Shown here: positions 26,236 to 36,191 of the stretch, one piece after another
Numbering within the stretch: the stretch's first letter is position 1
Layout of the letters: every line of letters begins with the position of its first letter
The notes under the pieces: generated by a model
The model's database searches: none
Told to the model about the DNA's origin: nothing
The model's input: only the letters and a program-made list of their open reading frames with translations
Assembly (NCBI RefSeq): GCF_006442975.2
Contig: NZ_CP083954.1
Span: 4,161,501 to 4,225,500 of the forward strand
DNA from: Mesorhizobium sp. B2-1-1
Lineage (GTDB): Bacteria; Pseudomonadota; Alphaproteobacteria; Rhizobiales; Rhizobiaceae
Reading direction: 5' to 3'
DNA length: 64,000 nt
Position numbers and translations under genes: made by a program

Positions 26236-29199
26236 TCAAAGCCGGCCGAGCGCCCTAAGCTCATGCAGCACGGCGGCGTCGCGCGCCGAGACATCGGGAA
26301 AGGCAGGATCCTGCCCGACATCGGCGGTGTAACGCCATGACCGCGCGCATTTGACCAGGCCGCGGTCCTCGGCTTTTTCGATCACCACGGCGACGCCCTT
26401 CACGTCTTCGAGCGTGAAGGCGCCTTGTTGCGCCTCGCCATGGGCGATGACGAGATCGCTGGTGATCGCCATTTCGGCCATGTCGACATCCGATATCGCC
26501 GCCTCGAGCGCCGCATCGTCGATGGTAACGACGGGCACCGCTTCCAGCGACGAGCCGATCACCTTCTGGGCACGCGCGATTTCCAGCGCACCGGTGACGA
26601 CGCGGCGCACCTGCCGCACCTTACGCCATTTCTCCGCCAGCGCCTCGTTCTTCCAGTTTTCCGGGATCGCCGGGAACTGGTCGAGATGTACCGAGACGGC
26701 ATCGGGATGGCGGTCGAGCCAGGCCTCTTCCATGGTGAAGGGCAGCATCGGCGCCAGCCATCTTACCAGGCAGTCGAAAAGGTGGCGCACCACCTGCACC
26801 GAGGCCTTGCGCTTCGCGCTCGACGGCGCATCGCAGTAGAGCGCGTCCTTGCGAATATCGAAATAGAAGGCCGACAACTCGACCACCATGAAATCGAGGA
26901 GCGCACGGGTGATGCGCTTGAACTCGAAGGCATCGTAGCCCTGGCGCACCACCTCATCGAGTTCGGCGAGGCGATGCAGCATCAGCCGTTCCAGCTCCGG
27001 CATCCCTTCCAGCGGCACCTCCTCGCCATCGTCATGGGCGAGCGTGCCCAGCATCCAGCGGATGGTGTTGCGCAGCTTGCGGTAGGCGTCGATGTTGGTC
27101 TGCAGCACGTTCTTGCCGAGCCGTTGGTCTTCCCAATAGTCGGTCGTCACCACCCAGAGCCGCAGGATATCAGCGCCGGACTGCTTGATCACGTCCTGCG
27201 GGACGACGGTGTTGCCGAGCGACTTCGACATCTTGCGGCCGTCCTCGTCCATGGTGAAGCCATGGGTGACGACGGTATCGTAGGGCGCCCTGCCCCTGGT
27301 GCCGCAGCTTTCGAGCAGTGAGGAGTGGAACCAGCCGCGATGCTGGTCGGAGCCTTCGAGATAGACGTCGGCCGGCCATTTGAGATCGGGACGATCCTCC
27401 AGCGTGAAAACGTGGGTCGAGCCTGAATCGAACCAGACGTCGAGGATATCCGTGACCTGCTTCCATCTGGAGGCATCGTGATTGCCGAGGAAACGTTCCT
27501 TGGCACCGGCGTCGAACCAGGCATCGGCGCCTTCTTTCTCGAAAGCGTCCATGATGCGCTGGTTGACCGCCTCGTCCTGGAGCACATTGCCGTCGGCGTC
27601 GGCGAAGACCGCGATCGGCACGCCCCAGGCGCGCTGGCGCGACAGCACCCAGTCGGGCCGTTCCTCGATCATGGCGCGAATGCGGTTCTGCCCCGCCCCT
27701 GGCACGAAACGGGTGTCGTCGATCGCCTTCAGCGCACGGCTGCGCAGCGTCGTGCCGTCGCCGAGGTCCTTGTCCATGTAGACGAACCATTGCGGCGTAT
27801 TGCGGAAGATGACCGGTTTCTTCGACCGCCAGGAATGCGGATAGGAGTGTTTCAGCCGACCGCGCGCGAACAACGCGTTGCGCTTGATCAGCTCATCGAT
27901 GACCGCTTGGTTGGCATTGCCCTTCTTGCCGTTGTCGTCAAGGACGCGCGCCGCGCCACCCTCACGATCCGGACCGAAGCCCGGCGCGTCCTTGGTGAAA
28001 AAGCCGGCATCGTCGACGGTGAACGGGATCGCGGTGTCGACGCCGCGCGCGCGCAGGTCCGGGGCCGCCTCCATCCAGGCGTCGAAATCCTCGCGACCAT
28101 GGCCCGGCGCCGTGTGAACGAACCCGGTGCCCGCATCATCGGTGACATGGTCGCCGGCAAGCATGGGCACCGGAAACTCGTAACCGCCGCCAAGACCCTT
28201 GAAGGGATGCGAAAGCGTAAGACTTCCAAGCTCTTGCGCCGACACGCTGCGAAGACGATTCAAGGTGACTTTGGCCTTGACCGAAGCCTCTTCGGCCAGC
28301 GTATCGGCAAAGATCAGCTTTTCGCCCGGCTGCGGGCCGAAGGCGTTCTCGGCTGCCGTGACCTCGTAGAGACCGTAGTCGATGCGCGGCGAATAGTTGA
28401 CGGCACGGTTGCCGGGGATCGTCCAAGGCGTCGTCGTCCAGATGACGACATGGGCCTGCAGCAGATCGAGAGCGCCCTCGGTCAGTGCGGCCTCTCCGTC
28501 AGCCACGGGGCGCACCAGACTGGCGACCGGGAACTTCGCCCAGATCGTATCCGACTCGTAGTCCTGGTATTCGATCTCGGCCTCGGCGAGCGCGGTGCGC
28601 TCGACGACACTCCACATCACCGGCTTGGAGCCGCGATAGAGCTGGCCCGACATGGCGAATTTCAACAGTTCGCCGGCGATACGCGCCTCGGCGTGGAAGG
28701 CCATGGTCGTATACGGGTTCTTGAAGTCGCCGATGACGCCAAGGCGCTGGAATTCCGCCCCCTGAACGCCGATCCAGTGAGCGGCGAAATCCCGGCATTC
28801 CTTGCGGAACTCGTTGACCGGCACCTCATCCTTGTTCTTGCCCTTGGCGCGGTACTGCTCCTCGATCTTCCATTCGATCGGCAGGCCGTGGCAGTCCCAG
28901 CCGGGCACGTAATTGGCGTCGCGGCCGCGCATCTGGAAGGAGCGGTTGATGACGTCCTTGAGGATCTTGTTCAGCGCATGGCCGATATGGATGTTGCCGT
29001 TGGCATAAGGCGGGCCGTCATGCAGCACGTATTTCGGGCGACCGGCGGAGGCCTCGCGCAACTTGCGGTAGAGATCCATCTCCTGCCAGCGTTGGACCAG
29101 CACCGGCTCCTTCTCGGGCAAACCGGCACGCATCGGGAAATCCGTCTGCGGCAGGTAAAGCGTCTTGGAATAGTCGATCGTTTCAGCTGTATCGGTCAT
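26236..29199 (-). CDS. ileS: Isoleucyl-tRNA synthetase
   Basis: A 987-residue class Ia aminoacyl-tRNA synthetase. The HIGH motif is seen in [16 protein letters not shown] (about residue 70) and KMSKS in [13 protein letters not shown] (about residue 655). The connective peptide 1 editing domain carries [11 protein letters not shown] and [17 protein letters not shown]. The anticodon-binding helical domain and a C-terminal tail follow. The tail, [15 protein letters not shown], keeps only the first of the four zinc-binding cysteines found in many bacterial IleRS proteins. The upstream 296 bp, shared with the divergent toxin-antitoxin pair, must hold its promoter; I see no T-box. Confidence 0.97.
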   Translation of the reverse strand: MTDTAETIDYSKTLYLPQTDFPMRAGLPEKEPVLVQRWQEMDLYRKLREASAGRPKYVLHDGPPYANGNIHIGHALNKILKDVINRSFQMRGRDANYVPGWDCHGLPIEWKIEEQYRAKGKNKDEVPVNEFRKECRDFAAHWIGVQGAEFQRLGVIGDFKNPYTTMAFHAEARIAGELLKFAMSGQLYRGSKPVMWSVVERTALAEAEIEYQDYESDTIWAKFPVASLVRPVADGEAALTEGALDLLQAHVVIWTTTPWTIPGNRAVNYSPRIDYGLYEVTAAENAFGPQPGEKLIFADTLAEEASVKAKVTLNRLRSVSAQELGSLTLSHPFKGLGGGYEFPVPMLAGDHVTDDAGTGFVHTAPGHGREDFDAWMEAAPDLRARGVDTAIPFTVDDAGFFTKDAPGFGPDREGGAARVLDDNGKKGNANQAVIDELIKRNALFARGRLKHSYPHSWRSKKPVIFRNTPQWFVYMDKDLGDGTTLRSRALKAIDDTRFVPGAGQNRIRAMIEERPDWVLSRQRAWGVPIAVFADADGNVLQDEAVNQRIMDAFEKEGADAWFDAGAKERFLGNHDASRWKQVTDILDVWFDSGSTHVFTLEDRPDLKWPADVYLEGSDQHRGWFHSSLLESCGTRGRAPYDTVVTHGFTMDEDGRKMSKSLGNTVVPQDVIKQSGADILRLWVVTTDYWEDQRLGKNVLQTNIDAYRKLRNTIRWMLGTLAHDDGEEVPLEGMPELERLMLHRLAELDEVVRQGYDAFEFKRITRALLDFMVVELSAFYFDIRKDALYCDAPSSAKRKASVQVVRHLFDCLVRWLAPMLPFTMEEAWLDRHPDAVSVHLDQFPAIPENWKNEALAEKWRKVRQVRRVVTGALEIARAQKVIGSSLEAVPVVTIDDAALEAAISDVDMAEMAITSDLVIAHGEAQQGAFTLEDVKGVAVVIEKAEDRGLVKCARSWRYTADVGQDPAFPDVSARDAAVLHELRALGRL

Positions 29200-29447
29200 T
29201 GGTCTGCCATTGTGGATTGCCCGGCGGCAAGGGAGCTCGGGCCTGAACTATCATGATCTGGAAAAAGCGCGAGGGGTCGCGCGCAAGATTCCCGGCGGCT
29301 CCGACAGCTCTCAGGCCGTCCGGAACACCGGGCTGGTAATTCGTATCGTAATCGCGACGGAACGCGAGACCACTGTCATGGCCGCGCTTTTAAACGAGGT
29401 GGGCCAGCTTGGAAAGCCCGAACTCCAAGGCACTCGCCTTGCCGCTT

Positions 29448-29483
29448 GTGCCAATTGCGCATATATGTTTGGGCAAATGGCAC
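29448..29483. promoter_or_regulatory. Inverted repeat before the toxin-antitoxin genes, candidate operator
   Basis: GTGCCAATTGC (29448-29458) and GCAAATGGCAC (29473-29483) are reverse complements at 10 of 11 positions. Between them is an AT-rich GCATATATGTTTGG that could contain a -10 box. The right arm ends seven bases before the GGAGG ribosome site (29485-29489) of the antitoxin gene. This is where an Xre-type antitoxin would bind to repress its own operon; the binding itself is inferred. Confidence 0.5.
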
Positions 29484-29495
29484 CGGAGGCGCGTC

Positions 29496-29939
29496 ATGTC
29501 CAATCCGCATCGCAAGGTCCACGTGCCGGCTGCCAGACGGGCCGCCCGTAAGGAGAAGGTCGAGCGTGCGCAGGATGGCTTGGTCCGGGATGCCGCAACG
29601 GGGCAATTCCTGGTCAGCTTCACCAAGGTGGAAGAACTCCGCCACCGTGGGTTCAGCAATGACGAAATCTACAAAATCGTAGGATCGCGGCGCACTTTGG
29701 CGCGCAGGAAAGAACGCAATGAGAAACTGAGTATTGCCGAGTCCGATCGCGTCATGCGCATCGAGCGCATTTCCACAATGGCGGATCGTGTTTTCGGAGA
29801 CCACGAAAAAGCGCAACGTTGGTTGCGCAAACGCAGCCGGGTGCTCAACGAAGCGCCTATCACGCTCCTGCAGTCGGAAACCGGTGCTTCCCTGGTGGAA
29901 GAGGAACTGCATCGCATCGATTATGGCATTTTCGCCTGA
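29496..29939 (+). CDS. Antitoxin with Xre/MbcA/ParS-like toxin-binding domain
   Basis: A 147-residue antitoxin. The N-terminal half is basic and contains a helix-turn-helix-like segment (FLVSFTKVEELRHRGFSNDE then IYKIVGSRRTLARRKERNE). The C-terminal part, FGDHEKAQRWLRKRSRVLNE then APITLLQSETGASLVEEEL, is the conserved Xre/MbcA/ParS toxin-binding domain. It would neutralise the RES toxin encoded two bases downstream and repress the operon. GGAGG seven bases upstream supports the ATG at 29496. It is divergent from ileS. No mobile-element gene is near, but the pair looks like an island of independent ancestry. Confidence 0.9.
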   Translation: MSNPHRKVHVPAARRAARKEKVERAQDGLVRDAATGQFLVSFTKVEELRHRGFSNDEIYKIVGSRRTLARRKERNEKLSIAESDRVMRIERISTMADRVFGDHEKAQRWLRKRSRVLNEAPITLLQSETGASLVEEELHRIDYGIFA

Positions 29940-29941
29940 CG

Positions 29942-30376
29942 ATGCGTCTATGGCGTATCTCCAACTTCGCCGACCTGTCCGGCCGGGGCGGCATGCTCAG
30001 CTCCGGCCGTTGGAACATCAAGGGCACCGCCATTGTGTACTGCGCGGATCATCCCGCCACGGCGCTTCTCGAAATTCTCGTTCATGTCGACGTGGAAGAT
30101 TTGCCGCCCACGTTCCAGCTCCTGGAAATCGAAGTGCCTGACGGCGTCTCCATTGCCGTCCCCGATTTGCCCGAGGGCTGGAAAGACAATCCGGCCAAGA
30201 CACGCGAGATTGGCAGCGATTTTGTCAGTGCCGCCAGCCATCCAGTCATGGAAGTTCCTTGCGTGAGCGTTCCCTTCGCCAGAAACTATATTCTCAATCC
30301 CGCCTTGCTGGAACGCGAAGGCATCGCCATCGTCGGCACCACAAGTCATCAGATCGATACGCGATTGCTGGAATAA
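29942..30376 (+). CDS. RES-family toxin (NAD-depleting type)
   Basis: A 144-residue RES-domain protein. Characterised RES toxins degrade NAD+ in an ADP-ribosyltransferase-like fold. Conserved positions seen: GRW(N) with Arg23, the IVYCAD strand with Tyr33, ALLEILVHVD with Glu44, and the VPFARNYILNP signature near the C-terminus. It starts two bases after the antitoxin stop, so the pair is co-transcribed in antitoxin-first order. The gene is intact, so the toxin is presumably active and held in check by its partner. Confidence 0.92.
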   Translation: MRLWRISNFADLSGRGGMLSSGRWNIKGTAIVYCADHPATALLEILVHVDVEDLPPTFQLLEIEVPDGVSIAVPDLPEGWKDNPAKTREIGSDFVSAASHPVMEVPCVSVPFARNYILNPALLEREGIAIVGTTSHQIDTRLLE

Positions 30377-30388
30377 GGCCGATACCGG

Positions 30389-31201
30389 CTACATCTTGAA
30401 ATCGAAGCGATAGGTCGTCGATACGCCGATCATGAACTGGTTGCGGTCGCCGCGCTCCTTGACCAGGCTGGAATCGGCGGCCGGGCCTTCGAGGCGTGAA
30501 TATTCCCCGAACAGGCTGGCGGTCATCGGGTCGGTCACCTTCCACGTCACCGCACCGCCAAGGCCGACCGATTTCAGGCCGCCGCCGGGATTATACTGGT
30601 TCAACCCCGAGGCCACGGCTTCCTGCGCGTCGACGCCGTAATAGGCGTCGAAATATTTGGCGGAGGCGAACGAGACGCGCGGCCCGCCAGAGATCCTGAC
30701 GGTTGGCGTCACATCGTAGAAGGCGTCGGCGGCGATGTCGGCGACGAAGCCGTTATGGGCGCGGATGCCGTGCCGCAGCTCGGCACGCGCACGTATCCAG
30801 TCCGTCGGATAGAATTCGAAGAAGCCGCCCACCTCGCCGCCCCAGCGGACCGGATCGAGGCCCTTCAACTCGTCGGCATCGCCATCGTCGCGCGAGAACA
30901 GGAACTTGCCGGTCAGGCCGGCGCGAACGCCGCCGTCATCGACCAGCGCCAGCGAAATGTTGTCGTTGCGTGAGGTGAAGCGGGCCGCCGGGCCAGCCTT
31001 GCCCAAGGAGATGATCGGCGAGGCGCTGAGCAGGTACTTCTTGCCGCCCTCGAAATTGGGCGCCACCATGCCGGTGGCGCCGACCGTCAGATACCAATCG
31101 CCGGACAGCCAGCCGAAGGCGCCCTCGCCGGCATCGGCCGCACCCGAGGTAGCCAGCATGACGGTAGCCAAGGCTGCAGAAATTTTCCCGACCGGACTCA
31201 T
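30389..31201 (-). CDS. MipA/OmpV family outer-membrane protein
   Basis: A 270-residue protein with a signal peptide (about residues 1-24, ending ATSGAADAGE) and beta-strand periodicity throughout, ending in a C-terminal aromatic-rich strand (TTYRFDFKM) typical of outer-membrane barrels. SGDWYLTVGATGMVAPNFEGGKKY at the N-terminus and AELRHGIRAHNGFVADIAAD match the MipA/OmpV family. Members act as scaffolds for murein enzymes or as surface proteins. The start at 31201 (MSPVGK) fits a normal signal peptide; 31240 would add 13 residues. It is convergent with the RES toxin gene, 12 bp apart. Confidence 0.9.
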   Translation of the reverse strand: MSPVGKISAALATVMLATSGAADAGEGAFGWLSGDWYLTVGATGMVAPNFEGGKKYLLSASPIISLGKAGPAARFTSRNDNISLALVDDGGVRAGLTGKFLFSRDDGDADELKGLDPVRWGGEVGGFFEFYPTDWIRARAELRHGIRAHNGFVADIAADAFYDVTPTVRISGGPRVSFASAKYFDAYYGVDAQEAVASGLNQYNPGGGLKSVGLGGAVTWKVTDPMTASLFGEYSRLEGPAADSSLVKERGDRNQFMIGVSTTYRFDFKM

Positions 31202-31388
31202 GGCTACCCCATTAACACAATACGATTGTCTTTCGGTCACAGCTTTGAAGAGGCTTTGGTAAAATTTGATTTAAGGTCGAGACGTCCGGCTCGCATTGCT
31301 TGCACCATCCGGCCGCCGTCGGCTGGACGCGGGTCGGCACCAAGGGTAACTTCATCCCCTGCTGGCGGTCCTCGATGGAGATGGCGAC

Positions 31389-31943
31389 ATGACCTTGCAC
31401 GGCGATGCACTGAAGAACGCGATCGGACAGACGCGAGGAAAGTGGGGGTGGTTTGTTGGTCTGGGCGTGTTGCTGCTGATCCTCGGCGGCATTGCCTTTG
31501 GCAACCTCTTCATCGCCACGGTGGCTTCCGTCTATGTCGTGGGGTGGCTGATGCTGGTGGCCGGCATCATCGAGATCATGCATGCCTTCGGGGTCAAGAC
31601 GTGGGGCCGCTTCTTCTACTGGCTGCTCAGCGGATTGCTCTACGCGGTCGCGGGCTTTTTCGCCTTCGACAACCCGCTGCTGGCCTCGGCGGTGCTGACC
31701 TTCTTGCTGGCGGTCGCGCTTGTCGCTTCCGGCGTGCTGCGCGCCTGGGTCGGCTACAGCCACCGGCCTGAGCGCGGCTGGGGCTGGATCGTCGCGGCCG
31801 GCGCCATCAGCGTGATCGCCGGGTTGATCATAGCCATGGGCTGGCCGGTCAACAGCGTATGGGTGCTCGGCCTGTTCCTGGCAATCGACCTGATCTTCCA
31901 GGGTTGGACCTTCATCGCCGTCGGTCTGGCGCTGAAAAAGTAA
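31389..31943 (+). CDS. HdeD-family (DUF308) membrane protein
   Basis: A 184-residue inner-membrane protein with six hydrophobic helices arranged in three pairs (about residues 20-40, 45-65, 74-94, 97-115, 129-149, 155-180), the DUF308/HdeD layout. Characteristic pieces are GWLMLVAGIIEIMHAF and GRFFYWLLSGLLYAVAGFF. HdeD of E. coli contributes to acid resistance, but no function is shown for this group. It is divergent from the mipA-like gene and convergent with ribF, with a palindromic repeat in between. Confidence 0.9.
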   Translation: MTLHGDALKNAIGQTRGKWGWFVGLGVLLLILGGIAFGNLFIATVASVYVVGWLMLVAGIIEIMHAFGVKTWGRFFYWLLSGLLYAVAGFFAFDNPLLASAVLTFLLAVALVASGVLRAWVGYSHRPERGWGWIVAAGAISVIAGLIIAMGWPVNSVWVLGLFLAIDLIFQGWTFIAVGLALKK

Positions 31944-31954
31944 CGTCTGATTCG

Positions 31955-31986
31955 AGCATGATCTAACCCGAAAACCGGACCATGCT
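31955..31986. repeat. Palindromic intergenic repeat between convergent genes
   Basis: AGCATG at 31955-31960 and CATGCT at 31981-31986 flank CCCGAAAACCGGACC, giving an imperfect hairpin followed on the plus strand by TCAAAAA. It ends exactly at the ribF stop codon and lies 11 bp after the HdeD-like gene, so it is placed to end both transcripts. It is a shorter relative of the element at 24760. Confidence 0.6.
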
Positions 31987-32973
31987 TCAAAAAGCCATGG
32001 CCGCGTCGAGTTGCGAAAGTGGCTTGACGCCGGCCAGCAGTGCTCTCGCCTCAGCCTCGTCGCGCTTCATCTGCGCGACCAGCGCATCAAGCCCGTCGAA
32101 CTTCACCTCGCTGCGCAGGTAACCGAAGAACGACACCTGGCAGATCTCGCCATAGAGGTCACCGGAAAAATCGAAGACGAAGGTTTCCAGAAGCGGCGCG
32201 CCATCATCGTCGACGGTCGGACGGCGGCCAAAGCTGGCAACGCCATCATGCAGCCTCCCGTCGGCGCGGCGAAAGCGAACGGCATAGATGCCTTCCCTGA
32301 GGGTGGCCTCGGCGGGAAGCCTCATGTTGGCGGTCGGAAAGCCGAGCGTTCGCCCCAGTTTCTGGCCGCCCACGACTTCGCTCTCCACCGTGAAGCGATA
32401 GCCGAGCAGGCCGGCGGCCTCGGCCACCGCGCCTTCGCAAAGCAAGGCGCGGATGCGGCTCGATGAAACCACCTCGGCGCTTTCGTCCCGAAATGCATCG
32501 ACCAGCGTGACGCCGAAGCCATGGCGCTCGCCAGCCGCCATCAGATAGGCCGGCCCGCCCTGGCGGTCCTTGCCGAAATGGAAATCGAAGCCGGTCACGG
32601 CATGGGTGATGCCAAGCGTTCTCTCAAGCACGTCGGTCACGAAGGCTTCCGCCGATAGCGAGGCGAAGTCGCGCGTGAAAGGCTGTTCGACGAGCGCGGC
32701 AAAGCCCAGCAGCGACAGGAGCCGCGCCTTCATCGGCGGCGGCGTCAGCACGAACAGCGGTATCTCGGGCCTGAATATCTTTCGCGGGTGCGGTTCGAAA
32801 GTCAGCACCAGCGCCGGCACGCCACGCCGCCGCGCCTCCGCCAATGCCCGTTCGAGCACCGCCTGATGACCGCGATGGACACCGTCGAAATTGCCGATCG
32901 CGACAACGCCGCCGCGCAAATCGGCGGGCAGCGGAGCGGTTGCCGAAAGGTGCTGGAAAGCGTCCATCGCCAT
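31987..32973 (-). CDS. ribF: Bifunctional riboflavin kinase / FAD synthetase
   Basis: A 328-residue enzyme making FMN and FAD from riboflavin. The N-terminal adenylyltransferase domain has GNFDGVHRGHQAVL at about residues 28-41 and the RIRALL(C/E)EG segment. The C-terminal kinase domain shows GRTLGFPTANMRLP and the GVASFGRRPTVDDDG block, with the catalytic LLETFVFDFSGDLYGE. The start directly follows the stop of the HAD phosphatase gene with no gap, so the two are co-transcribed. No FMN riboswitch is seen upstream. Confidence 0.96.
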   Translation of the reverse strand: MAMDAFQHLSATAPLPADLRGGVVAIGNFDGVHRGHQAVLERALAEARRRGVPALVLTFEPHPRKIFRPEIPLFVLTPPPMKARLLSLLGFAALVEQPFTRDFASLSAEAFVTDVLERTLGITHAVTGFDFHFGKDRQGGPAYLMAAGERHGFGVTLVDAFRDESAEVVSSSRIRALLCEGAVAEAAGLLGYRFTVESEVVGGQKLGRTLGFPTANMRLPAEATLREGIYAVRFRRADGRLHDGVASFGRRPTVDDDGAPLLETFVFDFSGDLYGEICQVSFFGYLRSEVKFDGLDALVAQMKRDEAEARALLAGVKPLSQLDAAMAF

Positions 32974-33834
32974 CTACCGCAGCCTGGGAATGACGGCCAC
33001 TGGATGATAGGCGTGCCTGTCAAGAAACGCGGCGAGCCTTGCCGGATCCGGTTGCGATGCATCGCCATAGTCGCGGGCATGAATGCCGCCTGAGACATAG
33101 AGAACGTCGAAACCGTTGTCGGCGGCGCCCTTGATATCGGTCAGCATGCCGTCGCCGATGGCCAGCACCTGGCGGCGCTCGACCGGCCGGCCAAGGATCT
33201 CCGCCACCTCCCTCATCGCCACATCATAGACGGGCGCATAAGGCTTTCCGGCTATCAGCGTGCGACCGCCGAGCTGCGCGTAGTCGCGTGCCAGGGCGCC
33301 GGCGCACCAGATGATGCGTTCGCCGCGCTCGACCATGATATCCGGGTTGGCGCAGATGAAAGGCAGGTTCCTGGCGCGCAGCCGCCGCAGCAGCTCCGCA
33401 TAATCTTCGGGCTTCTCCACTTCGTCATCGAACAGGCCGGTGCAGACGACGCCGGATGCCTCGAACTCCTCGACGAGATCGACGTCGAGCCCGTCATAGA
33501 GGGTCAAGTCTCGCTCGGCGCCGACATGGAAGATCTTTCGCGGGCCTTCCACGATCAGGTCGCGGGTCACGTCGCCCGAGGTGACCACGCGGTCGTAGGC
33601 CGATGGGGGAACGCCGATGACGTTCATCTGGGCCACGACGTCGGCGCTGCGGCGCGGCGAATTGGTGATCAGGACGACGGGAATACCGGCCGTACGGGCT
33701 GCCGTCAGCGCCGACGCAGCCGCGGGAAAATGCCTTTCGCCATTGTGCACCACGCCCCAGACATCGCAGAGAATGGCCGAATAGTTCTTCGACAGGTCTT
33801 CGAGCGAACCGATGATGTCAGGCGAGGCCGCCAT
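32974..33834 (-). CDS. HAD-family hydrolase, subfamily IIA (TIGR01459-like)
   Basis: A 286-residue NagD-like HAD phosphatase. Motif I is CDVWGVVHNGE (the nucleophile Asp at about residue 24), motif II TNSPRR, and the late motifs AGKPYAPVYDVA and AIGDGMLTDIKGA. The WGV variant of motif I is typical of the alphaproteobacterial TIGR01459 group, which sits next to ribF, so a flavin-phosphate or related phosphatase role has been suggested by context only. Start at 33834 (MAASPDI); an ATG six codons upstream (33852) is also possible. Confidence 0.9.
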   Translation of the reverse strand: MAASPDIIGSLEDLSKNYSAILCDVWGVVHNGERHFPAAASALTAARTAGIPVVLITNSPRRSADVVAQMNVIGVPPSAYDRVVTSGDVTRDLIVEGPRKIFHVGAERDLTLYDGLDVDLVEEFEASGVVCTGLFDDEVEKPEDYAELLRRLRARNLPFICANPDIMVERGERIIWCAGALARDYAQLGGRTLIAGKPYAPVYDVAMREVAEILGRPVERRQVLAIGDGMLTDIKGAADNGFDVLYVSGGIHARDYGDASQPDPARLAAFLDRHAYHPVAVIPRLR

Positions 33835-34082
33835 GCCGTATCCTTCAGTCATGATCGTTGCGGTGCCGCAGCCGACGGTTCGCCGCAGCCGGTTGGAATT
33901 ATCCGAACCGGCCCAGCCTGTCACCAGCTTTCGCCCTTAACCGGACATCCGCCACCGTTCACCGGTTGGTTAACGAGCTTTGAAGGTGAGGCCTGACCTT
34001 GGATATATTCCAGAAACCTGAAATTTAACGATTTATGACACCGTCCCCAATGACTATCGATTTCGTGGGGGCAGCTGTGACA

Positions 34083-35996
34083 ATGATCCGAAGATTCGGA
34101 CGCGACCGGCGTGGCAATTATGCGCTGATGACCGTGCTCGCCATGGTGCCGCTGATGGGCGCCGTGGCGATCGCCGTCGACTATACGGAAATGGTGGGCC
34201 AAAGGCAAAACGCCTTGAACGCCTTGGACGCGGCCGGCTTCGCCACGGCCCAGCAGATCGTTGCCGGCGCCAGCGACGCCGACGCGGTGGCCTATGCCAA
34301 GAATTTCTTCGAAGCCAATCTCGCGCATATCGATCCGGCCAACACCACGCTGGCCGTGACGCTGCCCAACAACAACACAGGCGGCGGGACGCTGAAGCTC
34401 TGCGCGACCTTGGTCTACAAGCCCTATTTCGAGCCGACGGCTAAACTACTGCTGGGCGGCAGCGCCGGCAGCACCGATATCGGCTTCAGCACCTGCTCCG
34501 AAGTGCGCCTGAAGAACACGCTGGAAGTGTCGCTGGTGCTTGATAATTCCGGTTCGATGAAGGAGCTCGGCAAAGGCTCGAACAAGGTGCGGTTCGACCT
34601 TCTCAAGAGCGCCGCCAAGCAGTTGGTCGACCAGTTGGCCGGCCAGGCCCAGCAGATGAGACAGGTCACCAAGCCGGTCCAGTTCAGCCTCGTTCCCTTT
34701 GCCGCCTCGGTGAATGTCGGTGCGGGCAACGCTTCGGCGGCGTGGATGGACACGACCGGCATATCGCCTATCCATCATGAGAATTTCGACTGGACGACCA
34801 TGAGTTCGTCCTTTTCGTCCACCAAATACGCGCAGAAGATTGCCGGCATCTGGTACGCGAAAGGCACCGGCTGGGACGCGAGCCAGAAAGACCAGCCGCT
34901 GACCCGGTTCTCGATCTACAAACAGATGAAACGCATTTCAGCGTGCAGTCTCAAGAATTGGGACGGTACTTGTGCATCGAACGCGACCTTCACCTATGCG
35001 CCGGTCGCGAGTTGGGGTGGCTGCGTCGAGTCGCGTCCATATCCATACAATATCCAGGACACAGCTGCATCGACAACACTGCCTGCAACGCTTTTCGTGC
35101 CGATGTTCGCGCCCGACGAAACCGACCGCGTCGATAGCTCTTCAAGGCCAGCCAATAACAATTGGGATGTCGACGCCCCAGTGAGTTCAGGCGCGTCCGA
35201 CGCCGCACGCCAGCGCTACATGCCAAAATATTTCGACTGGGTGAACAAGGTCACGCCGGCCTACGGCATGGACGCCGGGCCGAATACAAGCTGCAGCACG
35301 ACGGCAATTACGCCACTAACCGATGTTTCCACGACAGCCGGCGCAACTTTGATCAAAAACGCCATCGATGCCATGGCCGACGACGGCGCCACCAACGTGC
35401 CGGAAGGCATGGCCTGGGGCTGGCGGACCCTTTCCAGCACGGCACCCTTCACCGAGGGCCGGCCCGAAACGGAAAGAGGCAACGACAAGGTACTGATCGT
35501 GCTGACCGACGGCGCCAACACCTACTACACGCCGACCTCGGTGACGGCGCAGACCTACTCTGGAACCAATTGGAGTTCTGGCGGTAACGACCTGGCTGGC
35601 AGCAAGGCGATCTATTCGGCTCTCGGTTACGTCGTCCCCTACAGCAACGGCTACAGCTACGGCCGCATGTTCCTCGGAACGGATGTCACCAAGGACGATT
35701 ACAGCAACGCCAACTACACCAAAGCGATGAACGAGCATTTCACTGCGCTGTGTAACAACGCCAAGGCCGCCGGGATCATGGTCATGACCATCGCGCTTGA
35801 TCTGGACGCCACCAAGACAGCGGAGAAAACGCAGATGGATGCGCTGAAGGCCTGTTCTTCGGATTCCCGCTTCAGCAAGGACAAGACCGATCCGAGCAAG
35901 CCGATGAAGCTGTTCTGGAATTCGACGGGCGCAACGCTGTCCGACGATTTCAAGGCGATCGGCAACGAGCTGTCCAACCTGCGCATCGTCAGCTGA
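34083..35996 (+). CDS. TadG-like pilus-assembly family protein with von Willebrand A domain (copy 1)
   Basis: A 637-residue protein. The N-terminus is TadE/TadG-like: RDRRGNYALMTVLAMVPLMG is a pilin-type membrane segment preceded by basic residues. A von Willebrand A domain follows, with a MIDAS motif DNSGSM at residues 154-159 and the second part GNDKVLIVLTDGANTYYTP about 310 residues later. Between them is a long insert with cysteines and Tyr/Asn/Ser-rich stretches, presumably exposed in the periplasm. The start at 34083 is chosen by alignment with the paralogue at 36192; the GTG at 34077 and ATG at 34035 are alternatives. No other tad/cpa gene is nearby. A hairpin terminator follows. Confidence 0.85.
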   Translation: MIRRFGRDRRGNYALMTVLAMVPLMGAVAIAVDYTEMVGQRQNALNALDAAGFATAQQIVAGASDADAVAYAKNFFEANLAHIDPANTTLAVTLPNNNTGGGTLKLCATLVYKPYFEPTAKLLLGGSAGSTDIGFSTCSEVRLKNTLEVSLVLDNSGSMKELGKGSNKVRFDLLKSAAKQLVDQLAGQAQQMRQVTKPVQFSLVPFAASVNVGAGNASAAWMDTTGISPIHHENFDWTTMSSSFSSTKYAQKIAGIWYAKGTGWDASQKDQPLTRFSIYKQMKRISACSLKNWDGTCASNATFTYAPVASWGGCVESRPYPYNIQDTAASTTLPATLFVPMFAPDETDRVDSSSRPANNNWDVDAPVSSGASDAARQRYMPKYFDWVNKVTPAYGMDAGPNTSCSTTAITPLTDVSTTAGATLIKNAIDAMADDGATNVPEGMAWGWRTLSSTAPFTEGRPETERGNDKVLIVLTDGANTYYTPTSVTAQTYSGTNWSSGGNDLAGSKAIYSALGYVVPYSNGYSYGRMFLGTDVTKDDYSNANYTKAMNEHFTALCNNAKAAGIMVMTIALDLDATKTAEKTQMDALKACSSDSRFSKDKTDPSKPMKLFWNSTGATLSDDFKAIGNELSNLRIVS

Positions 35997-36013
35997 TCCG
36001 ACGAATTCCACGT

Positions 36014-36046
36014 CGACGCCCTGCATCCGGCGGGGTGTCGTTTTTT
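36014..36046 (+). terminator. Rho-independent terminator after TadG-like copy 1
   Basis: CGACGCCC (36014-36021) pairs with GGGTGTCG (36033-36040), one G-U pair included, followed directly by six T residues (36041-36046). It lies 17 bp after the stop of the first TadG-like gene, so the second copy needs its own promoter in the remaining 145 bp. Confidence 0.75.
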
Positions 36047-36191
36047 GGAGGCACCGGGGGGCCGCTCCAGATTGGTTAGTGCTTGGTGAAGCGCGAACCA
36101 AGCAATCGAGCGGTTTCCCAAACCCGTCCTTCAGCGTTTTGTGGAAAGCTGGCGTCGAACGAGAATCCGCCGGCGGGGGCCGCTGCAAGAC

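Noticed and set aside
27478..29256. Plus-strand open frame of 592 codons opposite ileS
   Set aside because: The minus strand encodes an unmistakable IleRS over the same bases.
29210..29440. Possible gene remnant between ileS and the antitoxin
   Set aside because: No frame matches a known family and coding signals are weak; treated as promoter-containing spacer.
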